Part shown: positions 21,137 to 32,125 of the stretch, piece by piece
How the letters are laid out: each line of letters starts with the position of its first letter
How positions within the stretch are numbered: position 1 is the first letter of the stretch
Source of the DNA: Buxus sempervirens
Taxonomy: Eukaryota > Streptophyta > Magnoliopsida > Buxales > Buxaceae
Assembly (NCBI GenBank): GCA_947561395.2
Contig: OX387185.1
Coordinates: 19,246,366 to 19,310,365 of the forward strand
Reading direction: 5' to 3'
DNA: 64,000 nt
The notes under the pieces: generated by a model
The model's database searches: none
What the model was told of the DNA's origin: nothing
What the model saw: only the letters and a program-made list of their open reading frames with translations
Position numbers and translations under genes: made by a program

Positions 21137-21764
21137 ATTCTCAACCCAGTCGGACCCTAGTTAGAATGAGTCAACATAAGGAGGGATATGGATTGATTCA
21201 GGGAATATTCCTTTCTCACCATAGTAAGGTGTAGAATACACGTAAAAAAATATTCTAGGGAGTTCTGTTATAAAGGACGAGATAATTGCCAAAGGAAATT
21301 GGATTTTAAGCAGGACCACTGTGACCCCTCCAATTACCTAGGAACTCTCTCAAAACATCGTTTTGCATGCCAATTCTTCACTTTACTATATGGACAATAA
21401 GAAGCCCTTTTATCAATCAATATTCAAATTAAACTTACCCCAATTAGACACAGCACTCAGCCCAATTACACACACAGGCACCCACCACACTGTTGATGAT
21501 CTAACTACTTTAATACAAATTACGTGGGGTGACACGCACGAGGGAGACTGCTTGAATGATCCAAACTAACTTGGGATATGAATCTACGGATATTGCTCTT
21601 CTGATTCCTATGAACAAACTTTGGGATGGTATTAGCTTTACGCTCCCGTGGCTTGCCAGGGAAAGCAAAGGTAAACCTATCTCCCCAGGTGTTTTGATTC
21701 CTATAGCGCCACTGGTTTCTTGTCGTGGTACACGAAGGTCTAGTACTTGGTCCAGACCCTTGTA
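21137..21764 (+). other. Ogre leader, part 1
   Basis: Non-coding leader between the primer site and ORF1. Short frames occur but none resembles a retroelement protein. It ends in TTGTA (21760-21764), the target site of the Tekay element, and resumes at 27382. Confidence 0.65.
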
Positions 21765-24112
21765 TGTAAAACCCCGAATTTTCCTTAAATAATAAATTAA
21801 ATTAGTAAATAATATTACTGAGGGTTATGATTGATGGGATTATTTTATTATTGTAGGGGGTGATCAGTTTAGCGGAGATCCAGAATTAGATGCAGATCTG
21901 ACCGTCTGACCTTGAGATATCGAGGTATGTATCCTAATTGGGCGAAGTGTATAGGAGAGTGTGCATGGGAGATGCATGGGATCAGGGGGTATATATATGT
22001 ATTAAAATAACCTAATCGTATTGTCGCTCATATTACTCAGCCGCAAACGACGAGAGTGGAACGACCGAGAAGAGAAGAAAGAGAAGGGGGGAGGAAGACC
22101 AAGTAAACTTGCTCGGAGTATTGCTTTGCAACTGAAGAGAGATTTGAGGGTTGCTGTTCAGAAGAGAAGAAGAGGAACGCGCGTATACGAGGTAGGTGAC
22201 ACCGTTTTGCTTTCAGAAATCGGATTTTCCTTCGTTTACTCGCAAACGCATGTTTCTATTATATGTATTGGTGTATTTAGCTAGATAAGCATGTTATAAA
22301 TACATTAGAATGAGTTTAGACGATAAAAATCATGATTTAGAACTGTTTCTGCTCGATTTTGTATGACCGCCGACCTCGACTGTTCTCGGCGATCATCGGT
22401 GCTCCTCGGCGCTGGTTAAAAAAATTAGGACGCCACAGACCGCGAGAAGACGGACCGCGGGCGATCGAATTTGCACTACCGCCGACCTGAGACCGCCAGG
22501 GCGATCCTGAGCGATCCTAGGCGCTCTAAGCAGAAAATCCAGATTTTCATAATTTCGAACCTAATTCAATTCTAAACTATTTTTAGACAATTTTAATGAT
22601 TAATTAAGGTACTTTAAGACCAAAATAAACTACCTAAATCCCTGTTTTACAGAAAAATAAATTAGGGAGATGTTTAGGACATTAGTTGCCAAGTTTCAAA
22701 GGAAATTGAGAAATGTGATTTTGGAAAAGCTTAACTACACTTTGATTATCAAAACACCTTTAAATGACATTATAAATCAGAATACATTCTAAAGAGAATT
22801 CAGAATTCAGATGAACAAATATTGAAGTAAATGTACAGATATAACCATTATATGCCGCTAGGCACCAACCCTTATAGAAATATGATACTTTAGGGAATTT
22901 TGGAGTCTAGTGGGCATAGCTGGTTATGGATCCATAGTCGTAGCTAGATAGCTGAGGGATATGTCATTTGGGTTGAGTTACTCCTATATGCGACGCGCTT
23001 CCTTTGCAAGTTAGTTTGTCTGGGAAGGTCCTATGTCTGGAGGGACACCCCGGTGAGCCGCTGGTGAATCCCTGTATATGTGGATAGGCGACCATCTCCA
23101 TGTATTGATTCTGGTGTTGCATGTTGGTGGTACATGCCAACTCTGATGGGTACGTGTGCAATAAGTCGGTGACTACGGCTCTTGTCTAAGCTGCGCTACA
23201 TGGGGCTTGAGTATCATTAGTAGCATCGCTCCTAAGTCGCACGGTGGTATAGCAATTGGTTGAGAATCATCTCAAAAGGTTTATCTATCTTTGTGAGTCC
23301 TACAATGACACTGAAATCACAACACTTGGTATTATTATTGTATACATGCGGGAGGCATGTGATTGAGATATGGGTCGGATGTGACTGCTTAGTACATCCT
23401 GGCAATGTGTGAACTATGTTACTGATTTGACTATTGTATTCTTCTATTAAAACTTGCTGGAATTCATCTCTAGAACTGTTTAGCATATTGTTTTGTATTC
23501 ATGAATGATACGAATGATTATACGAGCCTGATTAGTCGATGTTGCTTAATCGTGCATGAACTGTTACTTTCCTTATATTAACTGTTTAATCATACATGTG
23601 TTACCTACTGGGATATTCGTATCTCACCCTACTGTTATTCCATTTTTTCTTTCAGCTGATATGCGAGAGGGGGATCTCTTAGACTTCCAGGGAGAGATAG
23701 CTGAGTATTCTCCGGAGGATTACTATTATCCAGATCTTGTCTGAGGTGGATTGTTGCTATAGACTTAGTGCATTTGATTGGATTAATATTATTTTTGGGT
23801 TGATGTATTGAGAGATGAGAGAGATAGTACCCAGTTATTTTACCAGACTTTGATATTACTAATTGATGGTCAAACTTTATGTTCAGTTGAGGATTTTGAA
23901 CTACACTTCCACACATACTTGTTTCCGCAACTCTAATAGTATAATAAGATAATGGATTTTGAATTCTTTGGTCTTGTATGTTTTGATGTTGTATATGATA
24001 TGGGCCAGTAACACCTCGGATTTGGTTGTTGAACTAAATTGGGGTTGTTACAGTAGCGATCTGGGTTCGGGTCGGGTGCCGGTTTGCACTGACCCGGGTT
24101 CGGGGCGTTACA
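21765..24112 (+). mobile_element. 5' LTR of the Tekay element
   Basis: It runs from TGTAAAACCCCGAATTTTCC to GGGGCGTTACA, 2348 bp. Landmarks are TATA (TATATATA, 21990-21997), donor CGAG/GTAGGTGACAC (intron from 22192), hairpin GGGATATTCGTATCTC (23610-23625, with one G-T pair) and acceptor TTTTCTTTCAG (ends 23655). The predicted intron is 1464 bp. This is the most complete LTR of the family and the reference for the other copies. Confidence 0.95.
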
Positions 24113-24116
24113 GAGA

Positions 24117-24134
24117 TGGTATCAGAGCAATGGT
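24117..24134 (+). other. Primer binding site, initiator tRNA-Met
   Basis: TGGTATCAGAGCAATGGT, four bases after the 5' LTR. This is the standard primer site of Tekay and many other plant LTR elements. Confidence 0.95.
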
Positions 24135-24238
24135 CCTAACCTTAGAATTAGCCAAACTTTAGGGGAATGGGATTGTGAGTACGCTAGATAGAACCCCTAG
24201 AATTATTGGATTCTAACAGGTGAAATTGTATTTTGCAG

Positions 24239-25396
24239 ATGGCTGGCAGGGGAAGACGTGCTAGAGTTGATCCTATTGAGGAGGAGCAGCAAGATGTTCC
24301 ACCACCTCCAGGGGGTGACATATGGACTGTTGTTAGCAGCTTGGCAGAGCTTCTTGCCAAGGAGAGAGAGGAGAGACTGAGCCAGCATGGCAATGGCGGA
24401 AATGGTGGTAATGGTCATGGAGAGGAGCTTGTACATGAGAGGGCCATACATACGGCCAAGGATCTCGAGCAGTTCAGGAAGTTGGATCCACCTATCTTTA
24501 GTGGACGACCAGATCCTATGGAGGCTGAGAGATGGCTGATGCGGGTGGAGTGGATTTTTGAGGCCATGGGAAGCCCGATGGACAGGAGAGTGCGATTGGC
24601 AGCATTCTTATTTGAGGGTGAGGCAGTTCACTGGTGGACAGCCAGGAAGACGCAGGATCCACAGGCTACATACATGACTTGGGATAGACTCCGGGAGGTC
24701 TTCTATGACCAGTACTTTTCTGAGGAAGTCCGGCTCAAGAAGGAGCGGGAATTTATGGAGATTACACAGGGAGGCCAGACAGTGGCTTAGTACGAGGCTA
24801 GATTTGCAGCCTTGTCCCGATTTGCACCTCATATGACACAGGATGAGAGGAGGCTGACTTCACATTTTGAGCGGGGTCTGAAGCCTGAGATTAGGAGTAT
24901 GCTGACAGTACTCCTGTGCACCGAACTGAAGGACGTGGTCCGTAGAGCCACTAGAGCTGAGAGTGACTTGGAGGCTAGAGCGAGCCAGAGCAGAGCTAGG
25001 CCGCCTATGACGCCGGCAGATCAGAGAGGTTTCCTTAGTGGAAACAAGAGACCCAGAGACTGGACTAGAGCAGAGCCTGCAGGAGGACAGTATAGGGCAG
25101 TTCCGAGGGCATGCGTCAGTTGTGGCAGATACCATGTACCTAGACCATGTGTTGCAGCGCCGGGCACCTGCTACAGATGTGGGAAGGCAGGTCACAGGAT
25201 CGCGGATTTTCGGTTCCCTTCTAGTTATCAGCCGTTAGCAGTGCCACGACCGGCATTACCACAGCCAGAGACCGCGCCTGCTTTTCCACAGAGGCAGCAG
25301 TTTCAGCAGCCAGCTCAAAGAGCACTGGTTGGGCAGAAGCCCCAGGGCAGAGGACCAGTTCACAGAGGAGGCCAGAGGCAGGCAGTACCTGCTTAG
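24239..25396 (+). pseudogene. Tekay gag
   Basis: The ATG at 24239 follows TATTTTGCAG directly, so the start codon abuts a consensus splice acceptor. The protein begins MAGRGRRARVDPIEEEQQ. Its capsid region has FRKLDPPIFSGRPDPMEAER and FEGEAVHWWTARK, typical of chromovirus Retrotrans_gag. A TAG at 24788-24790 breaks it, and the homologous frame resumes at once with YEARFAALSRFAPHM. The zinc knuckle CYRCGKAGHRIADF (about 25170) has its last Cys replaced by Phe. A second TAG at 25394-25396 separates gag from protease. Both stops look like C-to-T changes of glutamine codons. The protein would form the particle and bind RNA. Confidence 0.9.
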
Positions 25397-26600
25397 CAGC
25401 CGCAGCCAGCGAGGGTATATGCAGTGGATGCACATGAGGAGCGTGAGCCTGATCGTATGGAGGATATTGATGGTGATCCCAAGGCACCTGAGTTGATTGG
25501 AGGTATTCTTTTTATCTGTGGTAGATCAGCATGTGTTCTGTTTGATTCTGGTGCTTCCCATTCATTTATATCACCTGCTTGTGCACAACGGATTGGTTTG
25601 TCACCCACTGAGTTGGATACTGCATTGTCTGTGCACACACCTTTGGGAGAGTCTACCCGAGTGGAGCATATGTATAGAGACTGTATGATTAGGTTGGGTA
25701 GATTGGAGTTGTCTGGTGATTTGATTGCCTTAGACATCGGAGGTTTTGATGTGATATTGGGGATGGATTGGCTATGTAGACACCATGTGACATTGGATTG
25801 TTATGCGGGTACGGTGATAGTTAGAGGGCCAGATCAGACCACTCATTGTTTCAAATGTGAGGGGTTGAAGTCGCAGATTGGTCTGGTAGCATCTGTGATA
25901 GCAGAGGAGCTTAGGAGTGACACCCTTGTCATCTCCGATGTACCTGTTGTACAGGAGTTTGCGGATGTGTTTCCAGAGGATTTACTTGGATTACCACCTG
26001 CTAGAGGAGTAGAGTTCAGGATACAGTTGATGCCTGGTACGGCTCCAGTTTCAAAACCACCCTATAGGCTTGCGAAACCAGAACAGGAGGAACTTAAGAA
26101 GCAGTTAGATGAGCTCCAGCAAAAAGGTTTCATCAGACCGAGCGTGTCTCCGTGGGGCGCTCCAGTTCTATTTGTACAGAAGAAGGATGGGAGCATGAGG
26201 ATGTGTATTGATTATAGGCAACTGAATCAAGTAACAGTGAAGAACAAGTATCCGTTGCCTAGGATTGATGACCTGTTTGACCAGTTAGGAGGAGCATCTT
26301 GGTTCTCCAAGATAGACTTGAGGTCAGGATATCATCAGTTGAGAGTGGCAGAGGAGGACATAGAGAAGACAGCTTTTCGTACAAGCTATGGGCATTATAA
26401 GTTCTTGGTTATGCCTTTTGGGTTGACCAATGCCCCAGCTGTTTTCATGGACCTCATGAACAGGATTTTTCATGTATACTTGGATATTTTTGTAGTGGTG
26501 TTCATTGACGACATCCTAGTATATTCTAAGACCCGAGAAGCACATGTAGGGCATTTGAAGGTAGTATTGCACACTTTGAGAGACCACAAGTTGTATGGGT
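25397..26600 (+). pseudogene. Tekay protease and truncated reverse transcriptase
   Basis: The protease has the active site [12 protein letters not shown] and the later LGMDWL motif. The linker contains [18 protein letters not shown], the usual start of chromovirus RT. RT landmarks in order are [72 protein letters not shown] and the catalytic FIDD near 26500. The frame then ends abruptly after DHKLYG at about 26598, where LTR sequence begins. RT thumb, RNase H, integrase and chromodomain are absent. No stop interrupts this 1.2-kb segment, in line with its young age. Confidence 0.92.
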
Positions 26601-26631
26601 CTCAATCACATGCGAGAGGCATGTGATTGAG
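26601..26631. repeat. Perfect palindrome at the RT / 3' LTR deletion junction
   Basis: CTCAATCACATGC (26601-26613) and GCATGTGATTGAG (26619-26631) are exact reverse complements around a GAGAG spacer. The right arm is normal LTR sequence (compare 23355-23367). The outer part of the left arm is absent from the intact LTR and from RT, so it was probably made by copying the right arm backwards during the rearrangement. Confidence 0.88.
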
Positions 26632-27376
26632 ATATGGGTCGGATGTGACTGCTTAGTACATCCTGACAATGTGTGAACTATGTTACTGATTTGACTATTG
26701 TATTCTTCTATTAAAACTTGCTGGAATTCATCTCTAGAACTGTTTAGCATATTGTTTTGTATTCATGAATGATACGAATGATTATACGAGCCTGATTAGT
26801 CGATGTTGCTTAATCGTGCATGAACTGTTACTTTCCTTATATTAACTGTTTAATCATGCATGTGTTACCTACTGGGATATTCGTATTTCACCCTACTGTT
26901 ATTCCATTTTTTCTTTCAGCTAATATGCGAGAGGGGGATCTCTTAGACTTCCAGGGAGAGATAGCTGAGTATTATCCGGAGGATTACTATTATCCAGATC
27001 TTGTCTGAGGTGGATTGTTGCTATAGACTTAGTGCATTTGATTGGATTATTATTATTTTTGGGTTGATGTATTGAGAGATGAGAGAGATAGTACCCAGTT
27101 ATTTTACCAGACTTTGATATTACTAATTGATGGTCAAACTTTATGTTCAGTTGAGGATTTTGAACTACACTTCCGCACATACTTGTTTCCGCAACTCTGA
27201 TAGTATAATAAGATAATGGATTTTGAATTCTTTGGTCTGGTATGTTTTGATGTTGTATATGATATGGGCCAGTAACACCTCGGATTTGGTTGTTGAACTA
27301 AATTGGGGTTGTTACAGTAGCGATCCGGGTTCGAGTCGGGTGCCGGTTTGCACTGACCCGGGTTCGGGGCGTTACA
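26608..27376 (+). mobile_element. 3' LTR of the Tekay element (last 769 bp)
   Basis: Aligns without gaps to 23344-24112, with 12 differences by hand count. It keeps the hairpin as GGGATATTCGTATTTC (26874-26889), where two G-T pairs replace Watson-Crick pairs, and the acceptor TTTTCTTTCAG. It ends GGGGCGTTACA before the TTGTA duplication. Confidence 0.95.
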
Positions 27377-27381
27377 TTGTA

Positions 27382-28395
27382 GGCGTATGTCTTGGGCTGG
27401 GTATCCTTTTCCACCTATTACGTCCGATACACCTCGATCAAGGGCAGTAACCCCCGCCTTTTTGCATCAAATTAAGTAAACCCTAGATCAAGGGCTGCCT
27501 TAGCCCTAATTTAGGAAGCTGACCTAACTTTGATTAGAGGAACCACCCCAGATCCATGCATTGAGTCCTGTGAGCCGTGGGCCCTGATCCATTAAGTCCG
27601 CTGGGAGTACCCTAAGTCCAGATCGGTCTTTTTGAGCAGATGAAAGCCGGCTAGATCAAATAATAAAATGAAAGCAGGCCAGATCAGAACAAGGGCATGG
27701 AACCCTAGATCTAGGATTTCAGCTCACCTGCCTTTGAAACAATTTGTACCCTTCTTTTGGGCTTCCAACAGCCCTAAAGATGAATTCTTTGCAGATTTTG
27801 TAAATATCATGTCAATTTCACCCTCGATGGCATGTTGTAAGTTTTGCGGCAGTCCGACACCAAAAGTAGATGAAAGACAAAAGACTGATCAGGACTTGGA
27901 CGTGCTTCCCTACACCAGTATGTCTAGGAGTCGCGCCTTGATTGGTGCTAACCTTTAGGACCGCACACCTTGTGTGCCTGGATTTAAATTTTGTATTGTC
28001 TTTAATTTATTTACTGCTTTGCCAAATTATGGGGAAAACTGCAAAAAATGGTGATGTTCATCTCTTTTACTTAATTTATGCATTTCCTTATGCATGCTTT
28101 AGATTGATTAAGAGCTCTGATGTGGAACCCTAAATTGACTTGGAATTCTGGTTGGATAGTCAGCATAGCATCTTCATCATCGTCTGAGAGAACCAGATTC
28201 CCTAGGATAGAGAAGTACACCTGGGATACCCCCTGGATCCGCTCTTGGACTAGATAGCTCCAAGGGGATAAGCAGATTGAGTAGGAGACACGATACTACA
28301 TGGGGAGAACTCTATCCTTGTTAAATGTGCCGATAAATTGGGATATGATCCAAGTAGCTTTGCTTTTCTAGGATCCCCAGTTGTTAGTGTTTTGA
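27382..28395 (+). other. Ogre leader, part 2
   Basis: Non-coding leader continuing to ORF1, with some short frames and no recognisable protein. Together with 21137-21764 it makes a leader of about 1.6 kb, long but in the range of Ogre/Tat elements. Confidence 0.6.
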
Positions 28396-28638
28396 TTTGG
28401 GACCATAGAGTTGGCTCCCACAATTGAGGAATTTGACCTATTCTTCCAATTTAGCAACTGCCGAGAACCCGCTTGGCGAAATTTCAAAGATAGCTACAAG
28501 AATGAAGCTTGTACTTTCTTTGGTCTCTCAATGGAAGAATTCCAGACTTTGGGAGGTGACAAATCATTCATGAGGATCTCCAAAACCTTCCTTGCTGAAA
28601 AGATAAGGAACAAAAAGCAAGAAAGACTCTGTGTTTGG
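28396..28638 (+). pseudogene. Ogre ORF1, N-terminal part
   Basis: The frame has LAPTIEEFDLFFQF near its start and ends NKKQERLCVW just before the inserted LTR. This matches the N-terminal region of the ORF1 found ahead of gag in Ogre/Tat elements, which resembles plant mobile-domain proteins. The biochemical role of ORF1 is not established. No clear start codon is visible upstream, so the first codons may be mutated. The LTR at 28639 interrupts the protein, and the next part lies at 34841-35229. Confidence 0.6.
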
Positions 28639-29213
28639 TGGTAAGCACCTCATTTTTGTGCTCCCGAAAGAGCCGGAAATGCAAAACCCGGCTAAAAAGT
28701 CAAACGCTAAGGGGTCAAAAATTGACTTTTTGATCAGGTGTTAATTGGCCACCTTGCTTTATCTCAATGGATAGAGAATCTCGACACGGTTCCAACGCAA
28801 CTTAGTTTGCTAGAATCGGAGTCCGGACGAAGGATCTATGGGTCGGTCAAACTTGAGGGTGAGCCGAAAGTTGACCTTTTGCCGAACCCTGATCCAGGTT
28901 CATAGCCCTATGTCTCTAGATATAGGGCCCCGATATGGTTCTAACGCAACTGAGTTTGCTCAAATCGGAGTCCGGATGAAGGAGATATGAGCTGTCGAAG
29001 TTTCCGAGCAGCAAAACCAGAAACTGCACACGCGGCGCAGAAACTACGCACGTGGCGACAAACGCAGCAAAATATCTCAGGGGGCAATCTTTAAATATCC
29101 AAAACTTTCCAAATATCTCAGGGACTAAACCAAAATTCGCAGGGGGCAATCCGCAGATATCCAAAAGTGTCAAATCGGTCAAGTCGAGGGGCAAATCTGT
29201 AATTTTTTGATTT

Positions 29214-29460
29214 GTATCCGACTAAATATGTCGGATACACATACTTTTGTGTGTATCTGACACTATTCATTAGATACAAAGAGATCCACTAGCGAGATTC
29301 GCGCCGATTCCCCGACAAATTCGCAGCGGCATTAAATTTTCAACTTATTATGTTTTGTATCCGATATTTAATATTGGATACAAATGAAACTTAGTGTATC
29401 CGACCATATAGGTCGGATACACTAAGGAGGTAGTGTATCCGACCTATATGGTCGGATACA
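29214..29460. repeat. Inverted-repeat cluster before the LTR B promoter
   Basis: Five hairpin-forming units share the stem GTATCCGAC/GTCGGATAC: 29214-29238 (9 bp perfect), near 29252-29276 (one mismatch), 29354-29384 (14 of 15), 29393-29423 (13 bp perfect, ATATA loop) and 29434-29460 (11 bp perfect, TATAT loop). The last ends 10 bp before the TATA box. Confidence 0.92.
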
Positions 29461-29470
29461 ATTTTTGCTT

Positions 29471-29478
29471 TATAAAAA
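29471..29478 (+). promoter_or_regulatory. TATA box of LTR B
   Basis: TATAAAAA after the last inverted repeat, followed by a pyrimidine-rich leader and the splice donor at 29992. Confidence 0.65.
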
Positions 29479-31594
29479 GCCAACCGCAAGCTCTTAAAGG
29501 GGGTGGGCTTCATTTTGTCTTTTTCCCACTTCTTCTTCCCCATCCCCCTTGGCATGAAAGCTCTCCCCCTTTGCTCCCATTGGCTCCTTTTTCCACTTCC
29601 CTCCCTCAGCCCAACCTCCTCTCTTGCTGCTGCCTTTGCTTCCCTAGCCCCCCAAACACCCCACTTTACCTTCTCATTTCCCCTTCTCTCCTTCTTTTTC
29701 ACTCATCTATCCTAACCCAAGGTGATTGGTTGCTGTGGTTGCTGGAGAAGAAGACTCCAGCTCTTGTACAAGCTCCAAGGAGGTGTCTACAACCCCCAAG
29801 GAAGCTTTCCAACCCCACTCCATCCCAAGATCATTAAACCTTTTCCATTCTTCTTCTTCTCCACCTTCCTACTAACACAAAGGGGTGCCTAGTTGCTGTT
29901 GGGGAAAAGTGTATGCACAAAGGGACTTTCCAGCTGCTGTCCATCATCAAAGAGGGGTCTCCACCTTGCTTAGGAGTGCAAGAACTACCAGGTGAGTTTT
30001 CTCACAACATTGTGTTGCACATATCTTAAAATAAGAGTTTTCTAGAGTCTTTTCGAAGCTCTTCTTCCTCCTTTGCATGAACTCATTTCCATGATAGTTT
30101 AAGCATGCATTTGCTCTATTTTTCATGTCACAAAGACCTACCAAGGTAAGGTGTCCACGTTTGGGTTTGTGGGAGCATGAGAGTTCTTTCTTTTACACAT
30201 TTTTAGCACTCAAAAGTTGCTGTTCTTGGTCTTATTCTAAGTATTTCTAAGAGGAGCCTGTTCCTCTCTCATTTCATCCAATGTAAATCCCCCTCCTTCA
30301 CCTTTCTTTTTGTGTTACTTTTTTGTTAAATTAGTGAGCTTGTGGGTTACTCCCGGGGTTGCTGTTGGCGGCAGCAGTAGCACCCCATTTCCCCTTTAGT
30401 AACTTTGTTTAACATGCTATCATCTACGGAAATTGCAGCATGTTCCCCTAACCCCTCATTCCTTGTTTTTTTTATGCATACATGTATGTTCCCCATTCCC
30501 CCTTGCTGTTATGCCACTGTGTGGAATGATTAACATGCTCCCCCACCCCCTACCTTCTTTATTTGCTGTCTTATTTCTTTTGGTGAATCCAAGTGCATCC
30601 CTACCAGCTGCATTCATGCACTACAACCCACCTCGATGGCTGTCTTACCCCCATTTTCCAGTACCCATACACCCTAAGGCCACCCTACAACCACGCTCAT
30701 TCTCCCCTTTACACTTGTTGGATTTAGTACGACCAAAACCCCAGGACAGCAGTTGTTCTAGGGGATTTGTCCACTTGCTTGCATATCTGATCCCCCCAAG
30801 CACTATGTACAAATGTAATCCCTATCCCTAAGGCTACCCATGGTGACCCACATGAACATGCTGTTGGAAGCAATATCAGCACCCTGTCCATGCCCCTTGT
30901 TTAGCACCATTACTCACATCTAAAAGCTCTCATCACAATTGCTGTCCCCCTGTTCACAGCAGGCCTTTGTTTGTCTACTATGAGCTTACAACATGTCTTG
31001 TTTACTTTTTTTGTTTGTATGTCAAGATAGAAGTGCATGCTCTTTTGTCTTTTAGTAACTTGCTGTTTTATATACGCCATGACCCGCCTTAGATACTGCT
31101 GGAAACAGCAGCAGCACTCCCATTGCCGGCATACTACCTCCATGCATGATAGCCTCATGCATTGTACTTGTTGGAGCCAAAGGCGACCAGGTGCTTATCC
31201 ACCAATCCCAAGATGCCTCCAAGTGCATATTTGAGCATAGGCTGTCCTATTGAGCCTTGGGTGAGAGATCTTCTTGATGCTTAGTAGTTGCTGTTTTTTG
31301 TTGTGTGACAACTTGCTGCCCACCAAGCCACTGCCATGAATCCTCATCTTTTGTTTAGGTGTTACTTGACCCATTTACATGCTGCCCCTGGTCATGCATT
31401 AACACACCCACCCAGCCCCTTCAACCTCACTGTTTTAAGTTCACCAACAGCCCCTCCTTTCCCATTAAATTTCTGGTGATATGTGCATTGGCAGGCTCCC
31501 TTTCCCCCTTGGTAATTTGCTGTTTTTAAGTGTCAAAGCATGCACCCTTTGCTACCTCATCTTTGCTGATTGAGCTCCCCAAAATCCAAGTCAG

Positions 31595-31616
31595 TTGCTG
31601 CTGGAAACAGCAGCAA
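31595..31616. repeat. GAAA-loop hairpin in LTR B
   Basis: TTGCTGCTG and CAGCAGCAA are exact complements around GAAA, a stable GNRA loop if transcribed. A shorter version, CTGCTG, GAAA, CAGCAG, lies at 31096-31111. Confidence 0.7.
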
Positions 31617-32036
31617 AACACTTGCCACCTGCTACTGTCCCAGCAGGCTTGGAAGCCCATGACCATCCCAAGCCTCAACCCATGGAGCCCTATGTATTCA
31701 AAGCATGTGTGTATGTTAAAGCAGTGGGGCACAAAGTCTTGGTGTTGCCACGTTTTATTCATTTGGTTAGAAGCATAGATGCACCCGGGCAGGGATGCCA
31801 AGACCCCCACCCCCTTGCTACTGTTGTGGTACTGAAGGGAAGAAGGAGGGCAGCACCTCCATGCACCATTGCCCATCTACTTGCTTTGTTGTGAGACCCC
31901 AAGGAAGCCAAAAGGGTGTGCACCCCAAACCTGAACCAATGTGGGCCCTATCAGGGGCCCACATGACTTGTAGGAAGTCCCTAAGAAGCCCACAGAAGCA
32001 ACCCCCATAGCAAAACCCCGGAAAAGGCCATTCCAT

Positions 32037-32125
32037 AGTGATCCGACAACTCAGGTCGAATCACTTGGGTTTTTTGGTTAGCCGACCTTTATGGTTGGCT
32101 ACATTAGGCTGTGTGTATAGCTGAC
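32037..32125. repeat. Downstream inverted-repeat cluster of LTR B
   Basis: AGTGATCCGAC (32037-32047) pairs with 32055-32065 with one mismatch. TAGCCGACC (32079-32087) pairs with GGTTGGCTA (32093-32101) with one G-T pair. A third unit, ATAGCTGAC, ends at 32125, and its partner GGTTGGCTAT lies after the Athila solo LTR at about 33803-33812. Confidence 0.82.

Larger units (their letters stand above)
21765..27376 (+). mobile_element. Tekay-like chromovirus with internal deletion, copy 4
   Basis: TTGTA is duplicated at 21760-21764 and 27377-27381. It has a full 5' LTR, an initiator tRNA-Met primer site, gag, protease and most of RT. It then jumps to the last 769 bp of the 3' LTR, so RNase H, integrase, chromodomain and the start of the 3' LTR are missing. 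The two LTRs differ at 12 of 769 positions without gaps, which makes this one of the youngest insertions here. The intact target duplication shows that the deletion either happened after integration or was already in the integrated cDNA. Confidence 0.95.

Noticed and set aside
29433..29837. Pro/Leu/Ser-rich open frame after the LTR B TATA box
   Set aside because: Pyrimidine-rich LTR leader; no retroelement or host protein similarity that I recognise.
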